Source: Bolinopsis microptera
Taxonomy: Eukaryota > Ctenophora > Tentaculata > Lobata > Bolinopsidae
NCBI RefSeq assembly: GCF_026151205.1
Contig: NC_087073.1
Location: 18,628,837-18,692,836 of the forward strand
Length of the DNA stretch: 64,000 nucleotides
Direction of reading: 5' to 3'
Shown here: one piece after another, positions 27,813 through 40,560 of the stretch
Layout: each line of letters begins with the position of its first letter
How positions within the stretch are numbered: position 1 is the stretch's first letter
Position numbers and translations under genes: made by a program
Notes under the pieces: model-generated
The model's database searches: none
Told to the model about the DNA's origin: nothing
What the model saw: only the letters and a program-made list of their open reading frames with translations

Positions 27813-30214
27813 GGGGGGGGGGGGTCAACCTCATTTTACCTCATTTTACCTCATCCCAATTTTGCCTTTTTTGGCTGGCCTCGTGAGGTAAAATGAGGTA
27901 AATCTCGGCAAAAATTTTAACAGGTAAAATTCTCTAAATCGTCAATTTAGTCACGAAGGAGTATGGAAGGAGTTCTAAATGTGTGCTCCGTTAATATAAA
28001 CAGTAAGAAATGGTTAACTTTAGTCGAGGTCTCAGGTCTCTACAATGTCGGGAAGTTCCTGCAGGAATTTGCGCATTGCGCTTGAAGCGCAAGATTCACA
28101 GCGCCAAAAGCGAAGGTCGTAGAGACATGAGACCTTGACTAAAGTTAACCATTTCATACCATTGCTATAAGAGTATGCCACTTTCAGAGTCCTGAACACA
28201 CTCCCATATCTCTTAATCGTCAATTATATGAATTTTACCTGTTAAAATATATCATCTTTTACTGATATCATTTTAGTTTAACACTGTTAGTTTTAAAAAA
28301 GAAAATAATACTTCACACCAAACTAACACACAATATGAGAATATAAAAAGGAAGGTTTTCTTGGTGACCTGGATCGAGCATCAAAATAGTGTACATTGCT
28401 ACTGTCATTGTCAAGACTGAAGAATAAGAGGGTCTAGTTGTGGGATTATGCTGGATAACAGATATGATAAGTGGTAACATCCTACAAAAGAATGTTAGCT
28501 TACTAAAGAATTTTCCTCTTACCGAATCATACAAGAAGTTAACTAAGCTCCTCCTAGTCCTAAGCATTATCTTGTTTCAGAGGGAATGAGTGATTTAAAA
28601 AGATGAGGCCGAAGAGTTAGTTGTGAAGAAGGCATTTGTACTCTGTAATTTCTAAGCTAATTTTTTTCGATATTTTTAGCTATTTACTGATCTTGTCTTG
28701 ACGTATCAGTAAGAGATCACTGGACCTCGTTTGCGTTAGTTGTTAGTCATGTTATGCTGATCCAGTTAGTGACGAGCTATAAAGTAATCATTCGACCTCA
28801 TTTAATACTGATCCTATCAATGACGAGCTATGTCTACCTTAATTGGAACTTGCTGACTGCATTGGAAAATGGAGAACAATCGAGAAATGATAATCAGTGC
28901 CAGGATATAATCAAAGTTGAATTTGGAATCCAAGGAAAACCTTCCTTTTTTATATTGTCATATTGTGCGTTAGTTTGGTTTGAAGTATTATGTTAAAAAC
29001 AAAAATTAACAGTGTTAAACTAAATTGATATCAGTAAAAGATGATATATTTTATCAGGTAAAATTCATATAATTGACGATTAAGAGATATGGGAGTGTGT
29101 TCAGGACTCTGAAAGTGGCATACTCTTATAGCAATGGTATGAAATGGTTAACTTTAGTCAAGGTCTCATGTCTCTACGACCTTCGCTTTTGGCGCTGTGA
29201 ATCTTGCGCTTCAGCACAATGCGCAAATTCCTGCAGGAACTTCCCGACATTGTAGAGACCTGAAACCTCGACTAAAGTTAACCATTTCCAACTGTTTATA
29301 TTAGAGGAGCACACTTTTAGAACTCCTTCCATACTCCTTCGTGACTAAATTGACGATTTAAAGAATTTTACCTGTGAAAAATTGGTGAAAAATATGGGCG
29401 TGGCCCAAGTCAGTATTATACGAAACCGTAGAGATACAAAAAATTTTTTTGGTTGTTCCCGACCCTATAGAGCAACTAATTAGAGGTGATATCTAATTAT
29501 TTGAACGAAATGTGGTTTTGTGAACCGCCCTTTATTCTACAGCGAATCATGAACATTGAACATGTACATAAGAACTTAGAATTGTATGAAGTATGAGTTT
29601 ATATGAGTAATTTATTATAAAATTACCTTTCACTATGCAATTTCGACTAAATTCATGTAGATATCCAATCCAGTTCCATGCACAACTGTTGTTTACATTT
29701 GGTCTAGTTAGACACAATTTGTTTCAGAGTGACTCGATAATCGCAATATCAAATTAAGATATTATTTAAATGGTCCATGTCATGCAATGCAGAAATATCC
29801 TTATAAATTGGCAACTGCCAAAGTGACACTAAAGTTATTGCTAATTCCTTTAAAAACTTAGCAAGTGCTATTTACAATATCCTAATGGATCATGGGAATT
29901 GAAATGTTCAATTTTCTTTTCATAAATAATAATTATAATGCGAAGTTTTATTTACCCCAAGTTTGGAGAGTAAGTAGGTTAAACTGGGAATGCCCCTTCC
30001 CAGGGACCACATCACCCCTAATAAACCATTAAATATCATGGGAGACCATGCACAGCCTCGAATTATAGTATAATGACTTCGAATAAACCTTTTTTGTCTC
30101 TAAAAAAAGGCTTAGAAGACTAGATTTATTTACCTCATTTTACCTCATTTTACCTCATCCCAATTTTGCCTTTTTTGGCTGGCCTCGTGAGGTAAAATGA
30201 GGTTGACCCCCCCC
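27813..30214. mobile_element. 2.4-kb palindrome-rich element with G-run/C-run inverted ends
   Basis: The left end is a G run then TCAACCTCATTTTACCTCAT; the right end is TGAGGTAAAATGAGGTTGA followed by C8. GCTCCT flanks both sides (27807-27812 and 30215-30220), a likely 6-bp target duplication. An ~80-base module containing CCCAATTTTGCCTTTTTTGG occurs in direct orientation at both ends (27838-27910 and 30135-30205), and each copy can fold on itself. Inside is a large inverted repeat: left arm about 27925-28350, right arm about 28920-29375, with a ~570-base loop. Each arm contains a further 37-base hairpin starting at GAAATGGTTAACTTTAGTC. No transposase frame is visible, so it is non-autonomous. 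Confidence 0.7.
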
Positions 30215-30220
30215 GCTCCT

Positions 30221-31790
30221 CCTTCAAACAAGGTAACACACACCTCACATAATTGAAAATAAAAATTTATGAAGAAACGGGAATACTATTTTATTTTTGA
30301 TAGAAAAATGAACGTTTGAGCATTCCCACGTATGAAAGCTGTGAATAGTTGATACGTGTGATGACTAAAGTGTGGGATTTTTTTCATTCTTGGTGACATT
30401 TGGGTTGCAGTTGGTCATTTTGATTTTACCCAAAAGTGTTTAGGTAGTTAGCAAATACAAACAAGGGCAAATAAAAAATGAACTGGAGACCACCTGCACC
30501 ATGGGTATTGGGTAGACTATAGGAGCCTTATACATACTGCATAGTGACATCCCAGAAGTACAACGAGTACAATTAGCCATTACACCAGTGCAAATCAGAT
30601 GAGAAATAGAAAGGTGCATAGCTACCATGGTAACAGTGTTCAAAAGCGCACATGCAAAATTTCAGATCTCTAGAACCCAAATTTAACATGGTTTTTAAGG
30701 CACCTGAATATGGCGATTTTGGGTTTTTTACCGAAGTGCTGGCTCGTATTTTGCGCAAATTTCTTAAAAACCTCCACAAACTATTTCTTATTCCTGTCAT
30801 CTTTGATGCCTGAAAAACAGTAAAGGGGGTATAATAGTATAGGGGGTAAATAGTATAGTGAGTATAATGACGGCGGTCGTGCTTGCCATCACTGTGATTA
30901 TTATTATTTAAATACAATTAATCTAGGGCTATAATTCTAATTATACCCAATCATGGGGTTAAACTGAAAGTTGAAAAGTAGTTGAAAGTAGTACATTCTC
31001 ACATTTCTTGTGCTTCATCCTATGTGGGAGAGGAGTGTAATTTACCGTACTTTATAATCCAATTCTATAAAAAGCAGTACTCAGTGAGTACCTGGGCCGG
31101 GGTGCCATTGTCTCACGTCACAGTACTTGACTTTGCACTTGTTAAATCAAGTCTCAGCTACTATAGTAGTTGTAAAACACACAAGCACTTTCAGATCCAC
31201 TTAAACGAGGAGAAGACGATTTCATCCGAGGAAACTCAGTCCAATGATACCATCTAGAGATATGTATTTGGGGTCCTAGGTAAGGCAAGAATTATACACA
31301 ATTTTGTGAAGTAAAAGAACCGACTGTTGATCATCGAGGGTGCTTTAGAAAAGCTTTCAGGTGATATGTGTGATATGTTAATGATTTACAAAACGACCTG
31401 TTGTGTCTTACTTTAAAATTAACATGTTGAAAGTTAGTTTTTTCGACGGCAAACTTGCTTCTGGTTTCGAGTGGTTTTGCTTTTGATACGTTCAGATCCT
31501 TTCCAGGCTCCAAAATATCGTCTGTATCTCTTGTTTATAATAAAATAATAAAACAACTTTTTTTTTTGTAAACTGTGTCGAGACAATCAAACTGTGGTAG
31601 CATTAGAGCATTCGCAAGCATTTTACGATATTTGATAGGTAGTAATCCCTTACATAGCCCCAAATTCTTTTCATAATCTTCGTTTTGATGAAATCGATAT
31701 GGAATATGAAATTTAACTTACTTAAACAAAAATAAATGTGGGATTAGAAAAGATGACTTATTTTACCTTGCACTTTGGCTCACTACAGAT
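30221..31790. other. Intergenic stretch without recognised genes
   Basis: No domain-bearing frame and no repeat structure could be recognised. Short frames at 30573-30917 and 30982-31257 look like chance. Confidence 0.3.
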
Positions 31791-31796
31791 GGAATT

Positions 31797-32400
31797 ATGG
31801 CAGAAAGTCAGAAAATCACTGCGATTGAAAAGCTTCAAATGCCAAAAGATATCACTGGAGTGAAAAGGCTTTTAGAAATGGTTGAAAAGTTCAATCCCAA
31901 GCTATTCGAAACCACAAAGCCTATACACCAGCTGATAGAAAAAGGGGCAGATCTCAAAATAACAGACGAACACAAGCAAGCACTCAGACATTAAGAAATC
32001 ATAAACAATGAACTGTTCCATCTGGTCCAAGTCGTGAAACAAAGACGTCAGCAGATGCATCAGGAGGCCTTGGAGCAGTATTACTCCACAAATATGACAA
32101 TTCTTAATTGCCCATCTGTTATGCCTGTCGGAGCATGAGCATAATAGTGAAAAAAAATGGTGTGCACCTGCAAATTGAAAAGGATTGACAAGCTCAGGTC
32201 GTTGCTTGAGCAAGATTCCACCATGGTACGTGTGTGGGACTGGGAGGACCTTCACATGTCAAACAGACCACAAGCCTTTTGAAATATGGTTCGATAAAAA
32301 ACCATCTGAGAAATCTTAGGTGCACCTGCGATTTGCATGCAATGCAATTGAACGAAAAGAATTCACGTGTGTGCGTCGATAAATTCAGTATTAAATAAGT
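31797..32400 (+). pseudogene. Ty3/Gypsy retrotransposon pol relic (RT connection to RNase H)
   Basis: The frame 31797-31994 has the post-RT connection pattern seen in Gypsy pol: KITAIEKLQMPKDITGVKRL, then F.PKLFETTKPIHQLI and a conserved KITDEHKQAL. Downstream, out of frame, is a TCQTDHKPFEIWF stretch (about 32250-32290), the hallmark of the Gypsy RNase H region. Stops and frameshifts break the rest. No LTRs, integrase or protease are seen, so this is a dead fragment of an LTR retrotransposon. Confidence 0.7.
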
Positions 32401-35400
32401 AAAACAACATTTTAAATAAAACAAAATTGTAAGTAAAACAAACTTTTAAGTAAAACAAAATTTAGATTATATTGCCATATTGCAAAAAATAATAATATCA
32501 TAATAAACCTAGTCAAACTTAAACATCCGATAATAAACTCATGAAAATTAGATATATTATGTAAAATACTTTTTTACTATATATTAACGGGTGATACTCA
32601 TAAAATATTTGTTTCAACTCGGCGCGCATCTTGGCAGGTTATAAACCTACAAACTCTATACTACTCGAACATTGATCTCAATCATAAATTTCTATCATAT
32701 CAGCGCGGCCGTGCTAGTCACTTATTATAATGTCAGCGCCGAGCCTAAACCTATTCAAAAATAAAATAAAATTTCTAAAGCAGAAGTGAAAGTTATTTTA
32801 AAATACTTTCATTAACTGGATTGAATTCTGAAGGTTTAAATTTCATAAATCTATAGTCCATAATCTTTGTTTCATTTTGTAGCCCTGCCGCGCACGAGTG
32901 CGCGGCTTCGTTATTTGTGACTTTCGCCACAAAACCAATTCGTGCAATGATAGGGGGCTACGACGTGATACAAATAATTACATGTTGGCATATAAACAAA
33001 ATTTTAGTTGCGCATGTTCTGCATGAGACCAGAAACGGGAAAGTACTTGGACTAAAAACGGCTGGCAAAAGGGAACCAGTTGCTTGTAAAATATAAAATA
33101 TAAAATGTGTCCAGTATGGCGCAAATGCATCATTTGATAATTTCTCGACGCTGTCGTCGGGGTGAGAGTTATCTGAACCAACTGCATGCCCCTACGATTG
33201 CGTCACCACTGGTGAGCAAGCATTTGTTTGTTGTTTAGTTGTGTTGGAAGGGAACATTACTTGATTAATTCATCCATTAGGATTTTAATAACGATGAGCT
33301 AAGATATACCGTTCATCTTAGACTATTGGATCAATCTTATTATATGATTAGATTTTATAAACGAACCTGGCATACAAAAGATTGTAATGCGGAGGTTGGC
33401 TGGCTCTTCTATAATAAATACGACACTCCAACTTACAGAATGCTTGCTAGAGATAAAACAAAATATTATCAGACTATACATGCAGCATGAGTAACTGGTG
33501 GATAAGCCTTCGGTAAAAACGGATCCGGAAAAGTCAATGCGGCACTCGGGTCCTTGGTATTGTCGTCGGTATATTGTCCATTATTTACGTTCTGCTTTCA
33601 TAGTTCAAACAATAGTGAGCTCTAAATATACAGCTTTAAACCGATTAAGTATGAATGAATGAAATACATGACAATCCGCACTCCTATAATTCAAAAGCAT
33701 GAGTAACTCGTAGTGATGTACGATTTCTAGAAAGTTTAAATTAAATTTGGCGCTCACAGGTCCTCGTGATCATGTGATCGCCCGCATAATGTTCTGTAAA
33801 TGCGCAGGGCACCTTCAAGCTTAAATTATTCACCATACTGAGGCAGTCAACCAACGCGCGGCTTTATTTTTATGATATGATATGTTTTGATTGTTATTAA
33901 TAAATACCAAAATTTAAATTTGTTTTACTAAAATTTGTTTTACTAATTAACGGGTGATACTCGTAAAATATCTGTTCCATATATTGGACCGTCGACGAGT
34001 CCAACTCGGCGCTCGTCCTGGTAGGTTGTAAACTTACAATATACAAGCCTGTAAGAGCTTTATTGTCATACGTTGTATGACCCGCCGCACACGAATGCGC
34101 GATTCCCCCTGTATCGTAGAAACTCTACTACAGTGAAACGACCGTGGGTGTCACAACGTGATACAATTTTTGTTGTGATGTGAATTTGTAGATTTTAATT
34201 TTGTATCTATTGAATTGGTTTATTCATTTTTCGAATGTGTCTATCCTTATTATATAAGACAATAACTAGACAAGTACCATTGCTGAAATTACCTGTATAC
34301 TGTTTGAAAAATGACATTGATACATTTTAATACTTTCAACACTACTATATAATAAATTTAAGGCTCTTATGATGTAGTTTATGAAGATTTCAAGCCTTAT
34401 GTTATGTGTTTCCCTTCGTGTCCAAAAGCATTATATAATATAATACACGTTAAAAAGTTAAGTTAATAGTTACCGCAAGGGTGGTAAAGTCACATTTAGA
34501 AGGTTGTAGACTATTTGACTGTTTATATTAACTTCCTCGATGACGTGATCGTCATCGACAGAAAAGCTATAAAATCTTTACTTTCAAAAATGTTTTTACT
34601 TGTTGTTGCGCGATGCACTACTGGGCTGCTCCGCGCAGCCAATAATGCCTATCGCAATAATGCTGGTGGCATTAAATTGTATTTTACTTTAAAAAAATTA
34701 GAGTTGGACTGTTCTGTGTACATTTGTAAATGCTAATTTAAATTTTTATTACTTACTATCTTCACAATTACATTCACACATAATTGAACAACACGAGACA
34801 AGCGGAAAACAAACAAACGAATAGATTTCAAGCTTGTTAAGGATCGCTGCTTGAGATCGGAGATTTCAAAACTCCAGTTTGACAGTTGAAGTTCTTTTGT
34901 CAAACTTTGGTACGTGTCATACTTGAGTCAAGAGCACTTTAGTTCGACAGAGTTGAACCTTAAAATAACTAAAACTAGCCAAATGGATTTAAGTAAAATA
35001 CAATTTAAGTAAAATACAATTTTTATTTTCCACAGAAGAATCAATACATATTGAATAATAAATATCCGATAATTCCATTAATAATCATTAAAAGTTGCTT
35101 TGTCATTTGTAAAATCAAAAACGAAAAGCCGTACGCTGAACTGTGAACGCGCGCGGCGCCTTTTCTGCAGCTGCCTAGCTTCAAGCTTGTAGCCGCTAAC
35201 ATCAAAGCCGCCGCGCGCGCCCAGTGCTGGGGTGCATTCTCATTAACAATTAAACTTGGTCAAAGATAGTTATATACAATTCCTAAATTAAATCAATAAT
35301 CATGTTAATATGAGTATTCAACACTACTCGACAACAAATATTTGCCGGCCCATCAACAATTCAGTCGCCGAAACAAAAATCAAATGTTTGCTTTTTCGTT

Positions 35401-36290
35401 TCGGGGACTGTTTGAACTCAGTACTATATCCGACTAATCATACTTTATAATGGTTAAAATACAAAGTAAAAAGATTTTCCTCGATGGGCCGGCATTCGCA
35501 ACCGCGAAACGTTTTGAGTACGACAAACGATGACACCACCACCAGCCGTTAATTAATAAGTCCATTGGTGACGGGATAAAGTTAAAGCAAGATGTGTAAT
35601 TTCATATTGCCTATCACCTGTCACCAAAGTTACTTTGCATATACTGCTTCTAGAATCTAGTTACACGATAGCGATCTCAGTTCCCAATAACGTGTGACCC
35701 AACAGAAGGGATTGTGGAAGGACACGTACATTTTTCATTAACACGTGCCCTGATTACCCCCTCCGTTGAGCTACTATACGGGGAACGTTGACCGCCAGTC
35801 TGCACTGTAGTCAGATCGTTAATAAATTTTACTTTAAAATTGGTTGCCGGCGATGGTGTCAGTGAGAGACGTTAAGTTAGGTGAACATTGGTGCAAAAAT
35901 ATAATAATATACTAGTTTATCTCAAAGTTAAAATCACTATTTGTTAAAGTATACAAACAGTTTACAGTTCTATTCAAAAGAACAAAGTCCGAGAGCAGAG
36001 AGAAGATTTGGAGACTATACACGCATATGTGGGGTTTAAATTTGGTATTAGTAATTTTAGGGTTCGACCGAAAATGTTGGTCGGTTGGTTAATAGGGAGC
36101 AGTCACTGTCATTAGAATTATCAGATTAGGAGCAACAATTAGAATCAAATTGGACATATTGTGTATTGTGTATTGTGAAATCAGTGAAACCTAGAATGGC
36201 GGTAAAAATGCTAGCGCGCCTTGTTATGCGCGCTAACATACTAGCTGCTGAAAATAAAGAAGTATATGCATGATAATGTCGTTTGGCGGC
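32401..36290. repeat. Old repetitive DNA with diverged direct repeats
   Basis: Two diverged direct copies are visible: 32584-32990 and 33946-34175. Both begin ATTAACGGGTGATACTC, continue through an AACTCGGCGC..GGTAGGTT..AAC region and end near ACGTGATACAA. A run of TTTAAGTAAAACAAA units lies at 32405-32465 and similar units recur at 34990-35020. GC-rich self-complementary patches occur at about 35149-35222 (GCGCGCGGCG...CGCCGCGCGC) and 36213-36232. These could be LTR or MITE remains; no coding frame is recognised. Confidence 0.4.
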
Positions 36291-36326
36291 AGCGCCTGCC
36301 GATACCTGGATTATATTGTGTTTAAC

Positions 36327-37105
36327 TTAGAATTCAGTGAAATTTTTGTCATTCCATTCAGCACCATACCTGTTTTGGGCATTCATCAATGACTTTTGTA
36401 ATTTATTCTTAACAGAAGAACAAGAGGAATTAAAATTAAATGAGCCAATTTTACAAAACTCATTCCACAGCCACACTGATTTATAGATGAATTGTTTAGT
36501 TGGAGAAGGTGTGATTAACATATTGTCTTTCCTATGAGATATGGTGAACAAAGAGAACATTGAAATTGGTACTCTTGTCTTAATTATCTTAAAAAATTCC
36601 ATTAGGCAACGTAGTCTATATAGGTTCTCTACAGCTAGTAATTTATGTTTTTCAAATAGAGGTTTGGTAGACTCCTTAACATAAAAATCGCAACCCAAAC
36701 GTTGGGAGCCGAACGGTCTAACTCTAGCACATGTTTTGAATTTGTCTACATACCTTTTATGGTCTCCGAATAGAATTCTTATACATTTCTTCTGAGTAAT
36801 AAATAGTGGTTTTAACTGGATATTAGGAATACCTCCCCACACAGAAATAGCAAAACCGAGATGAGATTCAAAGAGAGAATGGTAAATTTGTTTATATAGT
36901 GATTCTGGTAAGCATTTCTTAATACGGTAGATACGTCCACAAGCACTGCTTAGTTTTTTGTTAAGAGATTGTATGTGTGGTTTCCAACTTAATTTATCAT
37001 CAATATTTGATTTAACTTTTTACACAAAATTTGTTAATTTTGTTATATTGCACATTTCAACTGTGATATATAATAAATCAATAGAGTTAGACGAAATATT
37101 CTGTA
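36327..37105 (-). pseudogene. 3' end of a CR1/L2/Jockey-like LINE reverse transcriptase, 5' truncated
   Basis: On the minus strand the frame from about 37105 down to 36327 shows the usual end of non-LTR RTs: NIDDKLSWKPHIQSLNKKL, then SLYKQIYHSLFESHLGFAIS, WGG, a pair of QKK..IRI lines, and a C-terminal LWNEF motif. One in-frame stop lies near 37024, just before the NIDDKL motif. The catalytic palm (YADD) and the endonuclease are missing. Its 5' side abuts the plus-strand PHD retrotransposon at about 37110-37230. Confidence 0.75.
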
Positions 37106-37234
37106 AAACCCTCTGGTGTCGAGATTACTCCATCAGATCCCAAATTCGGATCCACTACTGTTAAGGAGACCCGCATCCAGTAGGGACTGTCAGCGGTAAG
37201 CTACAGCTCCTGTTGGTAATCGACTCGGAAAACA

Positions 37235-38374
37235 GTGGTGGTCCCCGTTTTTGGGTTGGAAATGATGAAAACCAGATCTAAATCAGTTGAGAACAAAAAT
37301 ACCGATTCTAGTAAGCTTGCTAATCTAGATCAATGTACAGACCCAGAAGAAACAAATAAAACTGTCTCTCAAGCAATCAAGGATTTGAGGACACTTACCG
37401 AGACTTGTCCAATATGCGATCTCAAAGTGACTGAGTATGACGATGGCTTGCTGTGCGAAAGATGTCACTCATGGCATCATAGGACTTGCTTGAAGATCAG
37501 TAAAACAGAATACAAGAAACTGAGTGAAAGCAATGATGAATATCTATGTACAAGATGCCTAAAAACAACATCAAAGGACGCTGATACTGTGGTAGAAGAG
37601 GCAAAGGAGTGCTGTTTCCCAGATCATGATAATGTAAGTGATCCATCTCGATTGAAATTAGGACCATGGAATAGTTGGGAAGTTCTGACAAAATGTGAGG
37701 AAATATATGGTGTTATAGTTAAATGGAGAAGAAACATATTTTTGCTTCCCTCAGGGGCAGCAGGAAAAGCATTCATCGAAGAAATGACTAAAGTGGCCGA
37801 CAATTTCACATCAGGCAGTGCTATGGAATCAGTGACCATCACCCTTTTGATGATAATGCCATCACTGCTGTTGCAGAAACCCTCAAAGAGGTCCAAAGCA
37901 AAGGAACACACTGAAGTGTTGAAGAGAAGACTTGCTTTGTGGCAGGCAGGTAAGCTAGAAGAGCTGCTGCGAGAAGGACAGGAGATTCAGAGGAGATTGG
38001 GAAAGGGGAAAAATAAACATGGCCATGTTGAGAGAGTCTTCACTCGACTCATGATGAAAGGAAAAGTCAGTGCAGCAATGCGGTGGATTGGTGAAAATGC
38101 CACCGGGATTCTTGAACCTACTCCAGATGTGATTAAAGTGCTGAAAGAGAAGCATCCCAAGGCATCACCTGCATCAAAGGGAAGCTGTCTGAGTGGACCA
38201 GTGAGGAGGGTAGAGCCGGTTATATTCGACAGTATTGACGGGGAATCGATAAGACAAGCAGCAAAGAGAGTACAGGGTGCTGCAGGGCCTTCAGGGATGA
38301 TGCGGATGCATGGAAGAGACTACTGTGTTCTAAACAGTTTGGTAAGAAGTGTGAGGATCTATGTAATGCCATAG
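37235..38374 (+). pseudogene. Retrotransposon ORF, N-terminal part with PHD finger
   Basis: The frame encodes a C4HC3 PHD zinc finger near residues 57-110: CPICDLKV, CERCHSWHHRTC and CTRC give the eight ligands. PHD fingers read histone tails, so this could guide integration (inference). After it comes a helical linker (FTRLMMKGKVSAAMRWI) and the start of the RT entry region (GAAGPSG). At about 38297 a single-base deletion shifts the frame; the true continuation (DDADAWKRLL type) lies in the next frame, so the listed C-terminal 25 residues are not native. Confidence 0.7.
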
Positions 38375-38406
38375 CAGGGATAGCAAGGAAACTATGTGTC
38401 CGGAAT

Positions 38407-38580
38407 TTGGATCCAACGCTGTTGACCTCATTGACAGCATGTCGACTTGTCCCCCTGGATAAAAAGCCTGGAGTCAGGCCAGTAGGCATAGGTGAAGTCT
38501 TAAGAAGGATAATAGGGAAAACAGTAATGACCCTCCTACAGAAAGATCTGGTTGGAGCCACTGCTCCTATCAAGTTTGTG
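38407..38580 (+). pseudogene. Retrotransposon RT entry segment between two frameshifts
   Basis: In the frame following the first break, LTACRLVPLDKKPGVRPVGI and GEVLRRIIGK form RT motif 1-2, as in many non-LTR retrotransposons. The frame is lost again near 38565, before the QVCAGLQGGVEAAVHA segment, which is in the frame of the next ORF. Confidence 0.65.
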
Positions 38581-38597
38581 CTGGTCTTCAGGGAGGA

Positions 38598-40448
38598 GTG
38601 GAAGCAGCAGTCCATGCTGCAAGGGACTGCTTTGAAGACCCTGAAACTGAAGCAATCATCTTAGTGGATGCAGAGAATGCATTCAACTTGCTGAACCGAG
38701 AGGCTGCTCTCAACAACATGAACATCGTTTGTCCAGAAGTTGCTACTTACATTATGAACACCTACAGAATGCCTGCTAGACTGTTCATTGCAGGAGGAGA
38801 TGAGCATCTTTTTAGTGAAGAAGGGACCACACAAGGTGATCCACCTGCCATGGGATTTTATGCCTCTGGTACAATACCATTGATTGATGCAGGAAACATT
38901 GAGAGAAAGGTGACTCAGATCTGGTATGCTGATGACTCTGCTGCTGGGGGAAAACTGGAGGAAATAAGGAAGTGGTGGGATAACCTCTGTATTAAAGGAC
39001 CACTCTTTGGATACAACCCTAAATCTTCTAAAACATGGGTGATAGTCAAGCCTGAGCACGAAGAGAAGGCAAGAACCCTATTCCCAGATGTCAATGTGAC
39101 AAGCATTGGTCGACGATATCTGGGCAGCTTCATCGGAACAGACCAAGGAAAAGAGGCTTTCATTGAGGAAAAAGTTCAAGAATGGTGTCGTGATCTTAAA
39201 CAGTTAAGTGATATAGCATCAAGAGAACCTCAAATAGCATACAGTGCATACATGTATGGGCTTAGTAAAAGATGGAACTATGTGTGCAGAACTACCCCAG
39301 GAGTTGCAGATAGGCTCACTCCTCTAGAACAAGTAACACGTGATGAGTTTATCCCAGCTATCATTAACAGGCTGTTTAGCTGCACTGATGAACTAAGGAA
39401 CATAATGGCTCTACCACCAAGATATGGAGGATTGGGTATACCAGTTATGATGGAAATGGCAGACCGAGAGTACAATTTCTCATGTAGAGCCACAAAACCC
39501 CTTAAAGAAGCTATTCTCAAGCAGATAGACAACTACACAGAGGACTGGAGACATAGTAAAGGAGTGAAAACTGAGATAACGACTGAACGAAATCTCTTTT
39601 ATCGACAAAAACAAGCAGAAATACGCCAGGAGCTCGAGTCAACACCACTGGCAAAGTTGATGTTCCAACTAGCGGCTGAGAAAGGGGCAAGTGCTTGGTT
39701 AACAGCACTACCTTTAAAAGAGTATGGATATCTGATGAATAAACAACAGTTCTCAGATGCAATAGCTCTCAGATACAACCTGAACTTAAAGGACTGCCCT
39801 AAAACATGTACGTGTGGCCAGAAATACTCAGCAAACCATGCGCTCATCTGCAAACTTGGTGGATATGTGTCACTGCGGCACAACTCGCTGAGAGACACCT
39901 TTGCAGAACTAATGAGAACTGTGAAATGCAAGGATGTGCAGACTGAGCCAGTTCTTCTTCCAGTTGATGGTCTACAGTTACCAAAGGGAACAGTCCTAGG
40001 AGACCAAGCCAGGCTGGACATTTCTGCAAGATCGATTTGGAATGCTTCAGAGAGGGCATTTTTTGATGTAAGGGTATTTCATGCCCCAGCCCCCTCCAAT
40101 GCAAGCAAACCGATACCAGCAATGTACCTGTCCCATGAAAATGAGAAAAAGCGATGTTACAATGCAAGGGTTCTTGAAGTGGAGAAAGGAAGCTTCACAC
40201 CTTTAGTGTTCTCGACTTCTGGTGGAATGGGTGGTGAAGCTGAGAGACTGGTCAAGAAGCTGGCCAGTAAGATGGAGTACCACACTGGCCAGAGGTACTC
40301 AGACGCTGTAGGATACATAAGAAAGCGCCTTCGCTTTGAAATCCTCAGAACAACAGTGATTTCTCTCCGTGGAGACAGAGGTGCGAGAAAAAACATTGTA
40401 GATATAAACAGTCTAGATCTTAACTTGGAGCCACAAGGCCAAGGGTAA
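38598..40448 (+). pseudogene. Retrotransposon RT palm and restriction-like endonuclease
   Basis: About 616 residues remain open. RT motifs: ILVDAENAFNLLNR (motif A Asp), TTQGDPPAMGFYA (motif B), WYADDSAAGG (catalytic YADD) and YLGSFIG (motif D/E). C-terminal part: a CTCG...H....C finger near residue 400, then RHNSLRD, and RLDISARSIW...AFFDVRVF, which matches the Asp pair of the restriction-like endonuclease found in R2/R4/CRE/NeSL-type LINEs. A Lys-rich YLSHENEKKR follows. Target cutting by this nuclease would prime reverse transcription. Catalytic residues look intact, but the upstream frameshifts make the copy inactive unless they are sequence errors. Confidence 0.72.
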
Positions 40449-40560
40449 AAAATTTTTGATTGTTAAGGGAATTTTTTGAATTCTTAAAGGGTTGATTTTA
40501 TATAGGGTCATTGCTATATTATGTGTATATTGTTTGAATATTTTATTTTTAAAAAAAAAC

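Larger units (their letters stand above)
37180..40560 (+). mobile_element. PHD-finger / reverse transcriptase / restriction-like-endonuclease LINE, decayed
   Basis: A single retrotransposon body runs from about the ACTCGGAAAACAGTGG leader to an A-rich end (40550-40559). Protein order is PHD zinc finger, linker, RT, CCHC-like finger, RHN and D...D endonuclease. Two single-base deletions break the frame, near 38297 and near 38565. No flanking target duplication could be identified. It sits upstream of POLR3C in the same orientation. Confidence 0.7.

Noticed and set aside
34515-34736. YINFLDDVIVI stretch as an RT catalytic motif
   Set aside because: Only the two Asp residues resemble an RT; no other RT motif is found around it in any frame.
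37497-40396. Minus-strand frames opposite the PHD retrotransposon
   Set aside because: Shadows of the plus-strand coding frame; the plus strand carries all recognisable domains.
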